A DNA stretch of 64,000 nucleotides from Candidatus Hydrogenedentota bacterium (GCA_026415215.1 JAOAHN010000058.1:1-64000); one strand, 5' to 3'. Positions 28,774 through 39,014 are shown, numbered from the stretch's first letter. Notes: generated by a model from the sequence alone, not told the origin. Made by a program: numbers and translations.

Positions 28774-29490
28774 ATGAGAAATATGGATAGAGTTGAAAGG
28801 TTTAAGTTGGAATTACAAACTACTACTCTTTGGGATTTTCACTCTCAGCACTACGGAAACAAAATGCAAGGGGACCAAAATTATCCTGGTGCAACACCCT
28901 CTTATATTATATGGAACTTACTTCAAAGATATACCCGTGAGAATGATTTGGTGGTAGACCCGATGTGTGGGAGTGGAACGACTATTGATGTAGCCAATGA
29001 TTTAAATAGAAGAGTAATTGGTTTAGATTTAACTCCCTACCGTAGTGATATTATCCCTGCAGATGCACGCTCTCTTCCTTTAAAGAGTGATTGTGCTGAT
29101 TTTGTTTTTATCGACCCTCCTTATGGAGACCATATACATTACTCTGACGACCCAAGATGTATAGGCAACCTCAATGCGAGGGATGATGTGTATTACAAGT
29201 CTATGGAGCAATGTATTAGAGAAATATTTAGAATATTGAAACCCCAGCGATTCATGGCTTTATATTGTTGCGATTCGTTCCAGAAAAGAAAACCATTTAG
29301 TCCCATTGGATTTAGATTGTTCTCTATAATGGAAAGGTATTTTCTCCCCATAGATATAATTGCTGTGGTAAGGCATAATAGGACATTAAAGAGAAGGCAT
29401 TATCATACAGAAGCAATTAAAGGTAACTATTTTTTGAGAGGATTTAATTATCTTTTTATTATGAAAAAGGAGATGAAGAAAAGGGATTGA
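28774..29490 (+). CDS. DPPY-motif SAM-dependent methyltransferase (DNA N4/N6-type)
   Basis: VVDPMCGSGTTIDVANDLNRRVIGLDL (SAM-binding) and FIDPPYGDHIHYSDD (catalytic DPPY). Confidence 0.85.
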   Translation: MRNMDRVERFKLELQTTTLWDFHSQHYGNKMQGDQNYPGATPSYIIWNLLQRYTRENDLVVDPMCGSGTTIDVANDLNRRVIGLDLTPYRSDIIPADARSLPLKSDCADFVFIDPPYGDHIHYSDDPRCIGNLNARDDVYYKSMEQCIREIFRILKPQRFMALYCCDSFQKRKPFSPIGFRLFSIMERYFLPIDIIAVVRHNRTLKRRHYHTEAIKGNYFLRGFNYLFIMKKEMKKRD

Positions 29491-29645
29491 TGATAGCCTG
29501 TTTATCCTCGGGTTGAGGCAAGTATAATCTCAAATTGTCATTAGGAAGATAAAATTTCTATCTATAAAATATAATCCGAATTTTCAGTGGATTTTTGTCT
29601 TATTTAATATAAGATACTTGGGTGAGAGTGGGATTTCTGAGAGGA

Positions 29646-30869
29646 TTAAATTGCTTCTTTTTTCTTCAGTAATTCTTCTATTTTATCGTAAAGTTTTTGA
29701 ACTAATTCCCTTTTAGGGGTCAATGATGGTTCGTTTTCAATGCCATCCGGGGTAATTATAGTAGCGTAGGCAAATTCTGAACCGAAAGCGCATTTTTCCC
29801 CTCCTACCTTGTTAACTACAATAAGGTCGAGATTCTTATTTCTAAGTTTTTCCTTGGCATTTTCTATTAGATTGTTTGTTTCCGCAGCAAATCCTATGAC
29901 GATTTGTTTCTCATTTTTCCTCTTGCCCATTTCCCCGAGGATATCGGGATTGGGAGTAAGTTCTAATAAGAGTGCTTCATCAGTTCTTTTTTTCTTGTGT
30001 TCCAGTGGTTTTATAACGCTGTAATCCGCTACTGCCGCAGAGGCTATGAACACATCACATTCTGGAAACAGTTTGAGAACCTGTTCATACATTTCTTGGG
30101 CTGTTTGGACATAGACTGAGTTTGAGTGGTAAGGGAGCTTCTCAACTGAAGGTCCAGAAACTACTGTTACCTCTGCACCTCTTTTTATTGCTTCTAAAGC
30201 AAGTTCTCTCCCCATTTTACCAGACGAGCGGTTGCTTATATACCTAACAGGGTCAATGGGTTCTTGAGTGGGGCCACTTGTTATGAGTACTTTCTTTCCT
30301 GTTAGATTTTTATTTTTGGTCAGCAATATATCTATTTTTTCAAGGATAATTTCCAGTTCAGCCATGCGTCCTTGACCTACTTCACCACACGCTGTAGTAC
30401 CAATGAATGGCCCTATGAAGTGGTGCCCCCTTTCTGATAAGATTTGAATATTTTTTTGTGTGGCTGGATTAGTATACATTTGCGGGTTCATTGCGGGAGC
30501 CCATAATACCGGAGCGGTAGTAGCTAAAAGAGAAGTTGTAATCCAGTCGTCCGCTATGCCACAAGCAGATTTTGCTATCAAATTTGCGGTAGCGGGTGCA
30601 ATTATAAAAAGGTCAATTACATGAGAGAGGGATATATGTGAGATAGGAACAGGCTGTCGAGAATTACTGAACATCCCAGTAATTACAGCGTTTCCTGACA
30701 GGCTTTCAAACAATATAGGGGAGACGAGTTTTTGAGCGTTTTCTGTCATTGCTACATAGACATTGGCTCCCCTTTCTTTTAGCCTTCTGCACAGCTCACA
30801 GGATTTATATATGGCTATTGAACTTGAGACTGCAAGTAAAATTGTCTTTTGTTCTGGTTTCGAAGACAT
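29646..30869 (-). CDS. coaBC: Bifunctional phosphopantothenoylcysteine decarboxylase/phosphopantothenate-cysteine ligase
   Basis: LLAVSSSIAIYKSCELCRRL, PAMNPQMYTNPATQKN, LITSGPTQEPIDPVRYISNRSSGKMG. Confidence 0.97.
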   Translation of the reverse strand: MSSKPEQKTILLAVSSSIAIYKSCELCRRLKERGANVYVAMTENAQKLVSPILFESLSGNAVITGMFSNSRQPVPISHISLSHVIDLFIIAPATANLIAKSACGIADDWITTSLLATTAPVLWAPAMNPQMYTNPATQKNIQILSERGHHFIGPFIGTTACGEVGQGRMAELEIILEKIDILLTKNKNLTGKKVLITSGPTQEPIDPVRYISNRSSGKMGRELALEAIKRGAEVTVVSGPSVEKLPYHSNSVYVQTAQEMYEQVLKLFPECDVFIASAAVADYSVIKPLEHKKKRTDEALLLELTPNPDILGEMGKRKNEKQIVIGFAAETNNLIENAKEKLRNKNLDLIVVNKVGGEKCAFGSEFAYATIITPDGIENEPSLTPKRELVQKLYDKIEELLKKKEAI

Positions 30870-30888
30870 TATAATTCTAATTTACTCA

Positions 30889-31104
30889 TTAAATTTTGGA
30901 GAGGTCTTCTTTTTCATTCTTTCTATATGTTAGCTTATCTTGCTCAAATTCCTCCACAGAAGTAACTGTTGGCTTTTTCTTTTTTCCAAAGGCATGTCTT
31001 TCCATCTTAGCTATTTGGTTTACTCTTTTTGCTGCAATAATTACGAGGCGATACAGGCTGTCAATTTTATCTTTGTACTCATGTACATAAAAAGGCACTG
31101 GCAT
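30889..31104 (-). CDS. rpoZ: DNA-directed RNA polymerase subunit omega
   Basis: IDSLYRLVIIAAKRVNQI signature, about 71 aa, between gmk and coaBC. Confidence 0.85.
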   Translation of the reverse strand: MPVPFYVHEYKDKIDSLYRLVIIAAKRVNQIAKMERHAFGKKKKPTVTSVEEFEQDKLTYRKNEKEDLSKI

Positions 31105-31132
31105 TTTTTACACCTCCTTTTCAGGTTCTTGT

Positions 31133-31738
31133 CTAGCTGGTAATTTCAAAATCTAATCTAATTCTGCTTGGTCTAAGAAGTTCAGCATTAATAATTGTAT
31201 TTAAATCGTAGGCAGATTGCTCCACTTGGTAATTTACTATATTATAGTCAAACTCATTTCTACATTTCATTTCTTCAATTGCTCTCTCCATTCGGATTTT
31301 AATTTTTTCTTCTGGTTCGGTAGCTCTATTTCGGAGCCTTCTTTCCATTTCGGTGGTCGAGGGGGGAAGCATAAATACTGATATTGAGTTTGGATATAGT
31401 TTTTTTATGCTTCGCATACCCTGAACATCGAGTTCAAGGATGATATGCTTGTTAGATTTAAGAAGCCGTTCTAATTCAGATCTCAGCGTACCATAGAGGG
31501 AATCATGCACTTTCGCATACTCGATGAACTCGTTTTTTTCTATCTTTGATTGGAACTCCTGCTCTGAAATAAAATAGTAATCGACCCCATCTCGTTCGCC
31601 TAACCTGGGTTTTCTGGTTGTAGCAGATATCGATATTACAAGGTCTTGCCTCTGTGAGATAAGATACTGCAGTACAGTAGTTTTACCTACCCCAGAAGGA
31701 GCAGATACCACTATTATTAGATTATTGGGTTCTGACAT
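31133..31738 (-). CDS. gmk: Guanylate kinase
   Basis: IIVVSAPSGVGKTTVLQYL, SISATTRKPRLGERDGVDYYFIS. Confidence 0.97.
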   Translation of the reverse strand: MSEPNNLIIVVSAPSGVGKTTVLQYLISQRQDLVISISATTRKPRLGERDGVDYYFISEQEFQSKIEKNEFIEYAKVHDSLYGTLRSELERLLKSNKHIILELDVQGMRSIKKLYPNSISVFMLPPSTTEMERRLRNRATEPEEKIKIRMERAIEEMKCRNEFDYNIVNYQVEQSAYDLNTIINAELLRPSRIRLDFEITS

Positions 31739-31744
31739 GCCTAT

Positions 31745-32617
31745 TTACTCCACATTTTGTATCTGTTCTCTGATTTTTTCAAGTTGTGTCTTCATATTAA
31801 CAACTTCCCAAGCAAGATTGGCATCTCTCAGTTTAGCGCTTATTGTGTTGAACTCCCTTGCTAACTCTTGAACTAAAAAGTTTAAGGTTTTACCGTTTTG
31901 TTTCATTTCAAGAACCTCGTCTACTCTACTTAAATGAGTTTTAATTCGGGAGATTTCTTCTGAAATGTCAAGTCTGTCCGCCCAAATTACAATTTCCATC
32001 GCCAGTCGCTCTTCTGTAATGTGGGGAGCAATCGATAGTTCATTAAGCTTCGCTCTTAGTTTTTCCTTTTGAGTTTCCACGAGGATAGGGCACTGTTCTT
32101 CTAATTTTCCGACACTTTCTTTTATTTCATTAAATATACCTCGAATTTGGACCTCTATTGACTTCCCTTCCGCTTCTTTTGATTTTGTCAACTCTTTAAT
32201 TGCAGTATCAAGTAAGGGGTCGAGCTCAAGTTTAATATTTTCTAACTCCTCATCAGTTATAGTGGTTTCAAATACGCCCGGAAGTTGAACGAGGGTGTTT
32301 ATAGAGATTTCTTCTGAGGTAGGAATGAGTGCTTTTATGTGTTGAATATGATTTAGATATTCCTTTACTACATTTTCATTGAAAGTAAAAAAAGGCTCTG
32401 AAGTTTCGGTTATATGTCTCCTAATCCAAACATTTACTTTCCCTCTGTTTATTGAGTTTCTTATCTTTTCCCTAATGTAGTTTTCAAGTGCACCCCAGAG
32501 AAAAGGTAATCTTATAGAAATCTCCAAACCTCTGTGATTGACTGAAGATATTTCTACTGATACCGCAGAGCCTTTTATGGTCCCGGATGCAGAACCGAAA
32601 CCTGTCATGCTTTTCAT
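31745..32617 (-). CDS. yicC: YicC family protein
   Basis: Canonical MKSMTGFGSA start (upstream ORF extension rejected); SVNHRGLEISIRLP; C-terminal FNTISAKLRDANLAWEVVNMKTQLEKIREQIQNVE. Confidence 0.95.
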   Translation of the reverse strand: MKSMTGFGSASGTIKGSAVSVEISSVNHRGLEISIRLPFLWGALENYIREKIRNSINRGKVNVWIRRHITETSEPFFTFNENVVKEYLNHIQHIKALIPTSEEISINTLVQLPGVFETTITDEELENIKLELDPLLDTAIKELTKSKEAEGKSIEVQIRGIFNEIKESVGKLEEQCPILVETQKEKLRAKLNELSIAPHITEERLAMEIVIWADRLDISEEISRIKTHLSRVDEVLEMKQNGKTLNFLVQELAREFNTISAKLRDANLAWEVVNMKTQLEKIREQIQNVE

Positions 32618-32744
32618 AATCACAATTCCAAAAGAAGGATGTTTTTCTTTAAGATGTTGAAAGAAAGTATTATAATAGAAATATAACACTGCTCACAATG
32701 CTTTGCTAAAAAGTATGTAAGATAATTTCCCGGTTTTTCGGAGA

Positions 32745-34217
32745 GTGTTTGTGATGATATTGTTGAGAAAGGGATTTTATAGCCTGATTTGTTCAGCGGT
32801 TATTTTATTATTGTTAACAAATTGTTTCTCTGAAGAAAAGGGGCTCATCAAAGATAGTGAGAGTAGTCAAAATGTAGACCAGATTTATAAGGAGAAAGTG
32901 GATAGCTCAGAGAATGTATCCGGAGAGAATACGACCGAAGGTATTATATCTGACGGTAGTGCTGTTGAGTCGAACAACTCGATGCCTATTGAGAATTTAA
33001 GGTTTCAGTCGACTTTAACCCCTCAACCTTCTATCATCGAGGATGAAAAGCGAGAACAAAATACATCACCTTTGTCGTCAGAAACTCCAACCTCTGATGT
33101 AGGGGAAGTGGTTCGGGAAGAAGGCAGAGAGACACAAGAAGTAAAGGACCAAACCGTCCCTGTTATAGAGGAACCACAGCAGGATTCTATACAACTTGAG
33201 GGTTCACAACAAACAGAGTTTTCAAAAGTTAGGGTAGGGATGAGTTATGATGAAGTGGTAGGGGTTTTAGGAGAGCCAGATATGTTGGTAACTTCCCAAA
33301 AGGAGAATGATGTTTTTATCTATCTGTGGAGGCGGGCGGGTGCATTTCTATATGGTAAGTTTGAGAATGGTGTTTTGACTCGTCGATCAGGAAAATTAGA
33401 GGAGGATATAGAGTCTGTTCCTCTCACGGAAGAAGTATATTTGAAAGTGAAGTTGGGGATGAGTTTAGAAGAAGTTAATATGCTTTTAAAAAGGGAAGGC
33501 AGAAAAATTGGTGGAGAAGGGGTGGAAGATGGAATATATCTTTGGGCAGATCCTAAACTGGGTAGTAGTTTTTCCGCAAAGTTTGAAAAAGGCAAGTTGG
33601 TTAGAAAAAGTGGTTTTTATTCTAAACCTACGATTTTATCCGAGTTAAGGGAGGGGAATGAGGCTGAAAAGACAGAACTTAAGAAAGATGAAGTTTCTGC
33701 AGAAGTATATGTGGCAGAAGAAGGAAATGTAGATGAGACAGTTGAGACAACTTCTGGGCGAGAGATTGTGCAGGAAGGTGCTAAAGGTCCTGAGGTTTTG
33801 GAGGAAAGTAAGGGGAGAAACGAGGATAAGAAGGATTATGCATCTTCTCAGAGGATAGTTTCTGTGGGTAGAAAAAACATTCTGGAGGAGGGTAGGAGGA
33901 GTTATTCTGGCGAGATAGGTAAAGGGGGGTCTAAGAAAGCAAAGCTTCCCGATTTTACATATCAGCTTCGAGAAGGTTCCTATGAAATAAAACTTCACAA
34001 CCCCTTAGATGTGGAAGTGTCAGTGGGAATTCGTAGTGATAAAAGAGGGAAAAATGTGTCTATAGCACCTGGAGGCACAAGGTCGATTAAAGTGCCGAGG
34101 GGAGAATATAAGTTTTTTTACATACGAGCGGATGACCCTACTCGATTGATGGATGGGGGAACAGTAAAGATTGACGGGCTTTTCATAGGGGATGTAGATA
34201 TCTATTTGATTAAATAA
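32745..34217 (+). CDS. Lipoprotein-like protein with two BamE/SmpA-like repeats
   Basis: LLLLTNCFSEE lipobox; two units KVRVGMSYDEVVGVLGEPD...YGKFENGVLTRRSG and KVKLGMSLEEVNMLLKREG...AKFEKGKLVRKSG. Confidence 0.7.
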   Translation: MFVMILLRKGFYSLICSAVILLLLTNCFSEEKGLIKDSESSQNVDQIYKEKVDSSENVSGENTTEGIISDGSAVESNNSMPIENLRFQSTLTPQPSIIEDEKREQNTSPLSSETPTSDVGEVVREEGRETQEVKDQTVPVIEEPQQDSIQLEGSQQTEFSKVRVGMSYDEVVGVLGEPDMLVTSQKENDVFIYLWRRAGAFLYGKFENGVLTRRSGKLEEDIESVPLTEEVYLKVKLGMSLEEVNMLLKREGRKIGGEGVEDGIYLWADPKLGSSFSAKFEKGKLVRKSGFYSKPTILSELREGNEAEKTELKKDEVSAEVYVAEEGNVDETVETTSGREIVQEGAKGPEVLEESKGRNEDKKDYASSQRIVSVGRKNILEEGRRSYSGEIGKGGSKKAKLPDFTYQLREGSYEIKLHNPLDVEVSVGIRSDKRGKNVSIAPGGTRSIKVPRGEYKFFYIRADDPTRLMDGGTVKIDGLFIGDVDIYLIK

Positions 34218-34222
34218 GAGAC

Positions 34223-35647
34223 TTGGAATTGTATATGAAGGCTACAGATGTCGATGTAAAAGGAGTTGCTCTATACTTCATACCTGTTAAAACACGAGTT
34301 CCATTGAAATTCGGCACAGAGACACTTACAGAGGTAACTTGTGCAAGAGTATGTGTGAGAGTGGAGGATAGAAGAGGTAAATCCTGTTATGGTTGGGGAG
34401 AAACGCCATTAAGTATCCAGTGGATTTGGCCATCTACACGACCGTATATAGAAAGGTACAATAGCGTTGTCTCATTTACAAGAAAGGTTGCCCATCACAT
34501 TTGTAATATTTCTGAAAAGGGACATCCAATAGAAATTGGTTATAGGTTTATCGAGAATAATTTACCACGACTTATGAAACACTTTAATTCAGGTAGTTTA
34601 GTAGAACCTCTTCCAAGACTTGCGGGATTAGTTTGTTGTTCGCCTTTTGACCTCGCTATTCACGATGCTTATGGGAATTTACTTGGTGTGCCTACTTATG
34701 AAACTTATAGTGCTGATTTTATGAGTTTTGATCTCTCTGGATTTATTACCCCTTCTGTGGATCTGAAAGATGTGATAGACTTTAAAGGTAAATACCCGAG
34801 AGATTTTCTTGTTTATCCTTTGCCGGAAAAAATTTTGGCTTGGCACTTAGTGGGCGGACTTGACTCGCTCGAAGAGGAAGAGGTTCATAAAGAATTAAAA
34901 GATGGTTATCCCAACTCACTGCGAGAGTGGATTAGAAGAGATGGTTTGAGATGTTTGAAGATAAAACTGAGGGGCAATGACTTCGAGTGGGATTATAATC
35001 GTCTGGTTCGGGTAGGCAAGATAGGAATTGAAGAGGGTGTTAACTGGTTAAGTGCTGATTTTAACTGTACTGTCAGGGATACTTCGTATGTGGTGGGCAT
35101 CTTAGATAAGTTAATGTATGATTACCCTCGTATTTTTGGGATGCTCTTATATGTAGAACAGCCATTCCCTTATGAGTTAGAGGATTTTCCGATAGATGTG
35201 CGGTGTGTCTCTGCAAGGAAGCCGTTGTTTTTGGATGAGAGTGCTCATGATTGGAGAGTTATTATGCGAGGGCGGGAGTTAGGTTGGAGTGGTGTAGCTC
35301 TAAAAACTTGTAAAACTCAAACAGGTGCACTCTTATCGTTGTGTTGGGCAAAGGCGCATGGTATGCTTTTGATGGTGCAAGATTTAACAAATCCAATGAT
35401 TGCACAGATACCTCATGTTTTACTTGGAGCTCATGCGGGGACAATTATGGGGGTAGAAAGCAATAGTATGCAGTTTTATCCTAAAGCGAGTGAACCCGAG
35501 GCAAAGATTCATCCTGGTTTGTATTCAAGAAAAAATGGTTTTCTGGAGTTAAAGAGTTTAGTGGGGTCGGGTTTTTGTATGAGAATTGAAGAAATTGAGA
35601 GGGAACTTCCTCCTTGTGACCTTGTTATCGGTGATATGGATATATAG
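34223..35647 (+). CDS. Enolase superfamily (mandelate racemase / muconate lactonizing) enzyme
   Basis: CLKIKLRG (KxK), SADFNC, YVEQPFPYE, FLDESAHD. Confidence 0.85.
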   Translation: MELYMKATDVDVKGVALYFIPVKTRVPLKFGTETLTEVTCARVCVRVEDRRGKSCYGWGETPLSIQWIWPSTRPYIERYNSVVSFTRKVAHHICNISEKGHPIEIGYRFIENNLPRLMKHFNSGSLVEPLPRLAGLVCCSPFDLAIHDAYGNLLGVPTYETYSADFMSFDLSGFITPSVDLKDVIDFKGKYPRDFLVYPLPEKILAWHLVGGLDSLEEEEVHKELKDGYPNSLREWIRRDGLRCLKIKLRGNDFEWDYNRLVRVGKIGIEEGVNWLSADFNCTVRDTSYVVGILDKLMYDYPRIFGMLLYVEQPFPYELEDFPIDVRCVSARKPLFLDESAHDWRVIMRGRELGWSGVALKTCKTQTGALLSLCWAKAHGMLLMVQDLTNPMIAQIPHVLLGAHAGTIMGVESNSMQFYPKASEPEAKIHPGLYSRKNGFLELKSLVGSGFCMRIEEIERELPPCDLVIGDMDI

Positions 35648-35667
35648 AAGTTTGCTATAAACAAGTT

Positions 35668-36330
35668 CTAATTGTTAGATTGAGACTCACTAATAAAGTT
35701 TGCTATGTAGTCCTTAATTTTTGGATGGTTCATAATAGTGTCCAGTGCCTGATGAAGATTTTCTCCACTTATTACAAGGTCTGCAAATTTTTTAGTTGAC
35801 AAAATATATTTTTCATACATAGGCTTCACAGTTTTTAAGTATTGCTCAATTATACTCTCTAAACTACGGTTTCTCTCTTTTGTGTCTCTGAGTATTCGTC
35901 TAATTAGGGCTATATCGTTTGGGATTTCCACATAAATCTTAAGGTTTCCAAGTGTCCTTAGTTCTTCGTAATATAGAGCATATAATCCTTCTATAATGAT
36001 TACCTGCGACGGTTCTAACTTTGTAGACTCTTTAAGCCGAGTGTGTGTGGTAAAGTCGTATGTGGGAGCATTTACTGCAAGCCCTTTGAGTAATCTCGAT
36101 AAATCTGAAATTAACAACTGGTGTTCTATTGCATTTGGTTCATCAAAGTTTGTTTTAGTCCTTTCCTCAAAGGGGAGATGAGAAAGGTCCTTATAATAGT
36201 TATCAGTTGGAATAATAAGGGAATTAATCCCTTTCTCAGAAAATGATGCGGATATTAGCCTTGCAAGCGAGCTTTTTCCAGAGGCAGTTCCGCCTCCTAT
36301 TAAGATAGTGAATGAGTTTAAGATGTCCAT
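35668..36330 (-). CDS. udk: Uridine kinase
   Basis: ILIGGGTASGKSSLARLI, IPTDNYYKDLSHLP, NFDEPNAIEHQLL, VIIEGLYALY. Confidence 0.94.
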   Translation of the reverse strand: MDILNSFTILIGGGTASGKSSLARLISASFSEKGINSLIIPTDNYYKDLSHLPFEERTKTNFDEPNAIEHQLLISDLSRLLKGLAVNAPTYDFTTHTRLKESTKLEPSQVIIIEGLYALYYEELRTLGNLKIYVEIPNDIALIRRILRDTKERNRSLESIIEQYLKTVKPMYEKYILSTKKFADLVISGENLHQALDTIMNHPKIKDYIANFISESQSNN

Positions 36331-37343
36331 TCCTTACTTGTACCAGTGAATAGTATGTATAAGAAAACAGGTACCCCTATGATTGTGGTTATTATCCCAA
36401 TAGGTATCTCTGTAGCAAACACATTTCTGGATAGAACATCGCAGATAAGTAGAAAAGTTCCTCCAATAATGGCGCTTCCGATGATTAATTGAAAGTGAAG
36501 AGCACCATATACATATCTCGAGATATGCGGTATAATTAAACCTACGAAGCCTATAGGTCCTATCTCCGCTACTAATATGGCAGTAAGCATTGATACGATG
36601 AAGAATATAGTTAGTTGAAGTTTCTTAACATTGATCCCTCGAGATTCTGCTATTTCGCTGTCAAAACTATACTGGTCTAACATTTTGCTTGTGTATAAAA
36701 GCATTAAAAAAGTAAATAAAAATACTATACCACAGATAATAGCGGGCCTATATCCTAATACCTGGGTAGAGCCAAATAGCCATCTCTCCATAAACACTAA
36801 TTTATGAGGGAGGGCGAAATATCTTAAGAGCATTATTAAAGAATTAGCAAGCATTCCAAGCGTAACTCCTGTAAGCAGTAATACAGTGGTGGATAATCTT
36901 ACTCTCCTCCATACCAATAGAAGAATTAGGATGATTTGAGTTCCCCCGAAGATCAAAGCCATTAGATAGGACATAGGGACTCTAAGCCACGGGAAAAATA
37001 ACTTGTCGGAGTATAGGTATGCTATGTATGCACCCAGAGATGCAAAACTTGCAGTCCCTAATGTGTAAGGAGAGGCTAAAGGATTTCTTAATAGTGTCTG
37101 AAAAGCTACGCCACATATCGACAAACCTGCTCCTGCTATTATACATATAAGTGTCCGAGGTATTCTGTGAGTAATAAGTATTTCCAATATAATTTGGTTA
37201 TCAGGATTATCATAATTTTTGACTGATTCGAAGACCCTTTTCAAAGGTGTTGGTTCGTAGCCGATGAAAATACTCGCAAATGTAGTAATTAGTAAGACAG
37301 TGATGAAAAATAAGGTCGTTATTGGAAATCTTTTATTTTTCAT
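36318..37343 (-). CDS. FecCD/BtuC family ABC transporter permease
   Basis: RIPRTLICIIAGAGLSICGVAFQTLLRNPLASPYTLGTASFASLGAY; GPIGFVGLIIPHISRY. Confidence 0.95.
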   Translation of the reverse strand: MKNKRFPITTLFFITVLLITTFASIFIGYEPTPLKRVFESVKNYDNPDNQIILEILITHRIPRTLICIIAGAGLSICGVAFQTLLRNPLASPYTLGTASFASLGAYIAYLYSDKLFFPWLRVPMSYLMALIFGGTQIILILLLVWRRVRLSTTVLLLTGVTLGMLANSLIMLLRYFALPHKLVFMERWLFGSTQVLGYRPAIICGIVFLFTFLMLLYTSKMLDQYSFDSEIAESRGINVKKLQLTIFFIVSMLTAILVAEIGPIGFVGLIIPHISRYVYGALHFQLIIGSAIIGGTFLLICDVLSRNVFATEIPIGIITTIIGVPVFLYILFTGTSKEWTS

Positions 37344-38124
37344 ATATTAAGGGCTCTACCAAGATGGAATTTGTAAGTGGATGATTACCTATCCAGAATT
37401 TGCAATTGTAAGCGGAGAGTAAATTATCTTGGTTTAATACCACATTGGGTGGACCGTAGCCTATCAATGAGTGGCTATTGGAGAAAAGTAATACCTCGTC
37501 CGCAAATCTTGTAATTACATTAATCTCGTGAGTAGTTAGGATGATGGTGAGACCAGAAGATTTCAATTCTTGGAGTAATGTTAGAAGTTCCAGTTGGAAA
37601 GGAGTATCTAATCCGGATAGGGGCTCGTCTAAGAGTAAAATTTCCGGTTCTTGAGCGAGAATACTTGCAATTACAGTCTTTTTGAATTCTCCAGCGGATA
37701 ATGCTTCGATCCTTCTCCCCTTTAGGGCGGTTAGACCCATTTTATTAACGCAATCATTTATAATTTTTCTATCTCTTAAGTTAAGATTAGATAATGGCAT
37801 TTTATGAGGAAATCGCCCAAGAGCAATTACATCCTCTACTGAAAGAGAAAACAAAGGTGATATAGTTTGAGGGAGTATAGCAATCTTTTTGGCTAAATCC
37901 CTTCTATTATACTCTTCTATTGAGGTTCCCAAGAGTTTAATTTCTCCTTTCGTGGGTTTTAACAATCTACAAAGAATTCTTAAAAATGTGCTTTTTCCTG
38001 AACCATTGGGTCCTATAACTGCGGTTAGAGTATTGCTCTTTATTTTTAAAGAAAGGTCTACGAATAAAGACTGGCTTTTGTAATAGCTGAAGCTGATGTC
38101 ATTTAATTCGTATGCGATGTTCAT
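37333..38124 (-). CDS. ABC transporter ATP-binding protein (BtuD/FhuC type)
   Basis: VIGPNGSGKSTFLRIL Walker A, LSAGEFKKTVIASILAQEPEILLLDEPLSGLD. Confidence 0.95.
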   Translation of the reverse strand: MNIAYELNDISFSYYKSQSLFVDLSLKIKSNTLTAVIGPNGSGKSTFLRILCRLLKPTKGEIKLLGTSIEEYNRRDLAKKIAILPQTISPLFSLSVEDVIALGRFPHKMPLSNLNLRDRKIINDCVNKMGLTALKGRRIEALSAGEFKKTVIASILAQEPEILLLDEPLSGLDTPFQLELLTLLQELKSSGLTIILTTHEINVITRFADEVLLFSNSHSLIGYGPPNVVLNQDNLLSAYNCKFWIGNHPLTNSILVEPLIYEK

Positions 38125-39014
38125 CGAATAAGGTCAAATTCGGGATGTAGGTAACTTGCTATTTTTTCTGCTACTCTGGGTAATCTCGGACCTGGTCTCA
38201 TTCCATAAGATTCTAAGATGAAGTATATTCTACTATTTTTAACAGCTGGCACAGTATCGAAAGCCTTCCAATCGAGAAATAGGTAGTCTAATTGTTTTTG
38301 AGTTAGTGACTCGCCACATCTAAATTCTATAATTGCTTGAGGGGCCTTAGATATTATGGCTTCAGCTGAGATTTCAAAATAGGGACGGGTTTCTTCTTCA
38401 AAGACATTTTTTCCGCCTGCAATCTTAAGTATTTCTGATAAGAATGAATTTCCACCTGCTACTTGTATAGAGGATAAATCTCTTGGTTCCCTACCTACTA
38501 CTAACAAAGTAGGCACTGGTTCAAAATTCTTTATTTTCTCCTCTGTGTATTTGAATTTGTTTTTCATTTCTTCTATTAATTTTTGTGCGCGAGATTGCTG
38601 ATTTGTAAGTTCGCCCAATTTAGTAATGCCGTTATATATACCTTCAAGAGTATCCATAGATATAGAATAATATTTTATTTTTATTTCATTAGCAAGACTT
38701 GATAATTGAGGAATCTCTCCCGCAGTAACTATTATTTCAGGGTTAAGGGAGGTTATCTTTTCAATATTTGGGGATATGTATGTCCCAACTTTGGGGAGAT
38801 GCTGTATTTCGGGTGGGTAATCATCAAAGTCGCCGATAGCTATTACTTTTTCTCCCGCTCCTATTTGGAATAGTATTTCTGTGATGTTGGGCCCTATCGA
38901 AACAATACCAAACTTTTTATGTTGATTACCGCATCCAGTGTAGTAAATGGAAGACAATATCAAAAATATGTAAAACACTCTGTGAATATAGTAGGTATTT
39001 ACTCTTGCCTGCAT
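38121..39014 (-). CDS. Substrate-binding lipoprotein (BtuF-like)
   Basis: IYYTGCGN lipobox; GIVSIGPNITEILFQIGAGEKVIAIGDFDDYPPEI; SLNPEIIVTAGE; SYGMRPGPRLPRVAEKIASYLHPE. Confidence 0.92.
   Translation of the reverse strand: MQARVNTYYIHRVFYIFLILSSIYYTGCGNQHKKFGIVSIGPNITEILFQIGAGEKVIAIGDFDDYPPEIQHLPKVGTYISPNIEKITSLNPEIIVTAGEIPQLSSLANEIKIKYYSISMDTLEGIYNGITKLGELTNQQSRAQKLIEEMKNKFKYTEEKIKNFEPVPTLLVVGREPRDLSSIQVAGGNSFLSEILKIAGGKNVFEEETRPYFEISAEAIISKAPQAIIEFRCGESLTQKQLDYLFLDWKAFDTVPAVKNSRIYFILESYGMRPGPRLPRVAEKIASYLHPEFDLIR

Noticed and set aside
31745-32689. Extended yicC start at 32689 and extended rfbB start at 60949
   Set aside because: Canonical starts MKSMTGFG (32617) and MEKILVTGG (60994) fit the families; the second also has an RBS.
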